Shown here: positions 8,886 to 10,389 of the stretch, in pieces
Layout of the letters: every line of letters starts with the position of its first letter
Numbering within the stretch: the first letter of the stretch is position 1
From: Bacteroidota bacterium
Lineage (GTDB): Bacteria > Bacteroidota > Bacteroidia > Bacteroidales > Lentimicrobiaceae
Direction of reading: 5' to 3'
NCBI GenBank assembly: GCA_023428585.1
Contig: JAEYXG010000325.1
Span: 1-10,389, forward strand
DNA: 10,389 bases
Translations under genes and position numbers: made by a program
The notes under the pieces: generated by a model
The model's database searches: none
What the model was told of the DNA's origin: nothing
Seen by the model: the letters and a program-made list of their open reading frames with translations, nothing else

Positions 8886-8950
8886 TACAGGAGCCAAATG
8901 AATCCCAACCCCAACCAAACATTTTAAAGTCAGCTTTCGGTAATACTCAA

Positions 8951-8993
8951 CTTGACTTTGAACTAAATTGAACTACTTTGAACTACTTTGAAG
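8951..8993 (+). repeat. 10-bp-period tandem repeat (TTGAACTACT type)
   Basis: Four 10-bp units in a row read CTTGACTTTG, AACTAAATTG, AACTACTTTG and AACTACTTTG, followed by a partial AAG. The last two are identical and the earlier ones diverge. It is probably a slipped-strand repeat or a decayed member of a dispersed family. No role is evident. Confidence 0.7.
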
Positions 8994-9040
8994 AGATGCG
9001 CCGCGACTCAAGGCCACTCCCTATGTATTCACACTTTATG

Positions 9041-9074
9041 TGACAATTGTGTGATAATAATCACATAATTGTCA
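9041..9074. promoter_or_regulatory. Perfect-type hairpin with CRP-like palindromic core
   Basis: TGACAATTGTGTGAT (9041-9055) pairs with ATCACATAATTGTCA (9060-9074) around a 4-nt AATA loop. All 15 positions pair if the single G-T is allowed as G-U in RNA. No T-tract follows on either strand, so it is not a standard intrinsic terminator. As DNA, its centre (9050-9065) reads TGTGA-N6-TCACA, the arrangement bound by CRP-family regulators in other bacteria. It lies between convergent gene ends, so a promoter role is not supported. An mRNA 3'-end stabiliser is the more modest reading. Confidence 0.5.
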
Positions 9075-9151
9075 TTAATTATGCGTAATGGTACTAAAAT
9101 ATAATAAGAGTTTTAAAAATTGGTGTAAAATGTGAGGTAGTTGGAGCATAG

Positions 9152-9183
9152 AAAGAGGCCACCACAAAAGTGGCAGCCTCTTT
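9152..9183 (-). terminator. Hairpin terminator of the ATPase operon, possibly bidirectional
   Basis: AAAGAGGC (9152-9159) pairs with GCCTCTTT (9176-9183). After a 2x2 mismatch, CCAC (9162-9165) pairs with GTGG (9170-9173) across an AAAA loop. The hairpin begins 54 nt past the subunit K stop. The T-run is short (TTT closing the stem) on both strands, so it may end both convergent transcripts with modest efficiency. Confidence 0.65.
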
Positions 9184-9237
9184 AAACTTTTGACTTCTTT
9201 AAGCTTTCAATGCTCTGATGATATCAGAATCTTGAGA

Positions 9238-9696
9238 CTATTGAAGTCCTGAAGCAATCAGGAAGGTTGCAGCAAATGCTACAATGGCGTAAAGCTCAGG
9301 GAATACAGCTAGTACCATGGTCTTGCCAAATACATCAAATCCTGAAGCTATGGATGCAATACCATTGGCACATACCCGGCCTTGTACAATAGCAGAGATC
9401 AGACCTACTGTTCCTAATGCCAGGCCTGCAGCCAAAATGGCCATACCTTGCAAAATAGTCATATCAGGAGAAATTACGCCTGATGAGTTTATGATAAAAA
9501 ATCCGGCAAAACCATAAAGGCCTTGTGTACCCGGTAAAGCGCTCAGCAGCATATAGCTACCAAATGCATCGTCTTTCTTTTTGAGTCCACCTATGGTAGC
9601 ATTGCCGCCGATAACAACGCCTATAGCACTACCGGCTCCTGAAAGGATAATCATCAGCGCAAGACCTATATAGGCCAGAATAATAGCAGTTGACAT
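9238..9696 (-). CDS. ntpK: V-type ATPase subunit K (proteolipid ring), Na+-type site
   Basis: This 152-residue membrane protein forms the rotor ring of a V/A-type ATPase. It consists of two fused hairpins (four membrane helices), twice the size of an F-type c subunit. The first hairpin carries L54-P-G-T57-Q58-G-L-Y61, and the second carries Q105 and the ion-binding P-E134-L-Y. These match position by position the Enterococcus hirae NtpK Na+ ligands Leu61, Thr64, Gln65, Gln110 and Glu139, plus Tyr68. Glu is present only in the second hairpin, as expected for this ring type. The start ATG at 9694-9696 has a good Shine-Dalgarno. It follows subunit I by 53 nt and is last in the operon. After the TAG, 12 further codons stay open in frame (to TAA at 9199-9201). 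Assignment is firm; Na+ rather than H+ use is an inference from the ligands. Confidence 0.96.
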   Translation of the reverse strand: MSTAIILAYIGLALMIILSGAGSAIGVVIGGNATIGGLKKKDDAFGSYMLLSALPGTQGLYGFAGFFIINSSGVISPDMTILQGMAILAAGLALGTVGLISAIVQGRVCANGIASIASGFDVFGKTMVLAVFPELYAIVAFAATFLIASGLQ

Positions 9697-9704
9697 AATT
9701 TACT

Positions 9705-9709
9705 CTCCT
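9705..9709 (-). promoter_or_regulatory. Strong Shine-Dalgarno of subunit K
   Basis: On the minus strand AGGAG lies 8 nt before the ATG at 9694-9696. No other gene start in the window has one this clear. It fits the need for many K copies per ATPase complex and confirms the start. Confidence 0.7.
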
Positions 9710-9749
9710 TTTAAAAATTAGTTTTATTGATTGGATAGATTGATTTTAA

Positions 9750-10389
9750 TTATAATTGTTTTGAATAGGGATTATACTTCTTACCTCCACCTACAAATCC
9801 TGCATTCTTGTAAAATTCTACAAATGTCAGACGCATCGGGTGCACAAATGCTCCCAATCCTGATAATGCTATATTAGCACCATGTCCCACTAACATTACG
9901 ATGATGAATAATATGGGTCCTAAAACAGGTATACTATCAAGCAATGGCAGTGAAATACTGTTAATAACATATCCCAGGATTCCACTTGAAGCACTTAATG
10001 CAAACAACCGGATATATGAGAGCACATCACCAAAAATCCCTGTAATTGTGCTGTATAAATCCCAAATACCTTTGCCGATTCTTCCAAAAATAGAAATATC
10101 AGGATCACTGAAAAGCAACATTAGTGCAACACCAGCATATATACCATATTTCGAATACTCTCCACCTAATTTGACGAATGTCATATCAATTATGGCAAAA
10201 ACTCCAATTATGATTCCAATCAGGGAAAGTGAATACTTAAAACCAAATTGCTTTGCCCTTGAATAGGCTTGTATAACCATTCCATATATGATCTGTACCA
10301 GTCCTATTCCGAGTGCAAGATAAAACACTGATGTGTCGTCAAGCATCCACTTGTGAATGGGTTTTAATGATGACATTTCGTCCATGTTG
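9750..10389 (-). CDS. ntpI: V-type ATPase subunit I (stator a-subunit), C-terminal part, 5'-truncated
   Basis: The frame runs off the right edge (the codon before the in-window ATG at 10383-10385 is AAC), so only about the last third of a protein usually near 600-650 residues is visible. The ATG is almost certainly internal, since this family begins with a long cytoplasmic domain not seen here. The fragment has about five membrane segments (roughly 20-40, 53-72, 82-93, 118-146 and 153-178, counted from that Met). It shows the family signatures GDVLSYIRLFALS and HGANIALSGLGAFVHPMRL, then VEFYKNAGFVGGGKKYNPY at the end. Arg126 and Arg185 match the paired stator arginines that face the ring ion site (spacing 59, as for Arg563/Arg622 of Thermus thermophilus). 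The gene order I then K is usual for Bacteroidota V-ATPase operons; the other subunit genes should lie beyond the right edge. Confidence 0.95.
   Translation of the reverse strand, partial: NMDEMSSLKPIHKWMLDDTSVFYLALGIGLVQIIYGMVIQAYSRAKQFGFKYSLSLIGIIIGVFAIIDMTFVKLGGEYSKYGIYAGVALMLLFSDPDISIFGRIGKGIWDLYSTITGIFGDVLSYIRLFALSASSGILGYVINSISLPLLDSIPVLGPILFIIVMLVGHGANIALSGLGAFVHPMRLTFVEFYKNAGFVGGGKKYNPYSKQL

Larger units (their letters stand above)
8772..8909. repeat. 138-bp imperfect inverted repeat (foldback element) with 14-bp perfect ends
   Basis: The ends GTTGGGATTCATTT (8772-8785) and AAATGAATCCCAAC (8896-8909) are perfect reverse complements. Between them the halves align without gaps about a centre at 8840/8841. 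In that register I count matches of 3/10, 7/11, 9/11, 6/11 and 5/12 moving inward, or 44 of 69 with the ends. A 10-bp perfect inverted match in a shifted register is TACTATCCAC (8806-8815) with GTGGATAGTA (8844-8853). No target-site duplication flanks it. It could be a foldback/MITE-like element, a dispersed intergenic repeat or a long RNA hairpin in the 3' tail of the efflux mRNA. Confidence 0.7.
8697..9237. other. Convergent intergenic spacer with stacked repeats and hairpins
   Basis: This 541-bp stretch separates the end of the efflux operon from the end of the ATPase operon. I found no convincing coding region; the short frames lack start context and family features. It holds a long imperfect inverted repeat, a 10-bp-period tandem repeat, a strong palindromic hairpin and a terminator-like hairpin, each listed separately. 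The first 75 bases hold nothing beyond a 10-bp palindrome GACTTAAGTC (8722-8731). The octamer TGACAATT occurs at 8711-8718 and 9041-9048, and inverted at 9067-9074. Confidence 0.8.

Noticed and set aside
8772..8909. Miniature insertion sequence with transposition hallmarks
   Set aside because: The inverted ends fit, but I see no target-site duplication on the flanks and no transposase nearby, so only a repeat call is made.
8951..8993. Bacteroidota-type promoters from the repeated TACTTTG
   Set aside because: The spacing inside the motif is one base short of TAnnTTTG, no properly spaced -33 element is seen, and no gene follows on the + strand.
8996..9043. 15-codon ORF starting ATGCGCCGC
   Set aside because: Too short, no ribosome site, and it runs into the hairpin; chance frame.
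9317..9517. Plus-strand ORFs across subunits K and I (also 9901-10266)
   Set aside because: They are antisense to clearly recognisable ATPase subunits and have no plausible protein character.

Overview
The window looks like chromosomal DNA of a Bacteroidota bacterium, most likely of the order Bacteroidales or a relative; this placement is an inference. The evidence is the AT-rich composition, a BF3164/TolB-like propeller gene coupled to a thioredoxin-like lipoprotein gene, a tandem pair of RND permeases of the Bacteroidota style, mostly weak Shine-Dalgarno signals, and a V-type ATPase with subunits I and K as its last two genes. No species can be named from the sequence alone.

Left part (1-8696, all + strand): five genes that are probably one transcription unit. 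The first is the 3' end of a beta-propeller gene. It overlaps by 4 nt (ATGA) a gene for a small lipoprotein-like protein with a thioredoxin-type CGKC motif. After 40 nt follow a periplasmic adaptor (membrane fusion protein) and two different full-length RND permeases, with gaps of about 7 nt and 2 nt. The adaptor and permeases would form an inner-membrane efflux machine driven by an ion gradient. No outer-membrane channel gene is visible. The two permeases differ at the TM4 proton-relay site: the second keeps an Asp (D403), while the first has Gly-Asn (G412-N413). This suggests an asymmetric heteromeric pump in which only one subunit type carries the ion relay.

Middle part (8697-9237): a 541-bp spacer between convergent genes with no credible gene but several structures. 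These are a 138-bp imperfect inverted repeat (8772-8909) with perfect 14-bp ends and an 11-bp internal period, a 10-bp-period tandem repeat (8951-8993), a 34-bp hairpin (9041-9074) whose core matches TGTGA-N6-TCACA, and a terminator-like hairpin (9152-9183).

Right part (9238-10389, - strand): the end of a V-type ATPase operon, with subunit K (proteolipid ring) last and the C-terminal third of subunit I (stator) before it. Subunit K carries every ligand position of the known Na+ site of Enterococcus hirae NtpK, and subunit I keeps both membrane arginines. The complex is therefore predicted to move Na+ and may couple to Na+-dependent transport in the cell.

The strongest leads are the relay-dead/relay-intact permease pair and the 11-bp-phased foldback element. 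Neither is proven to be a new system from sequence alone.
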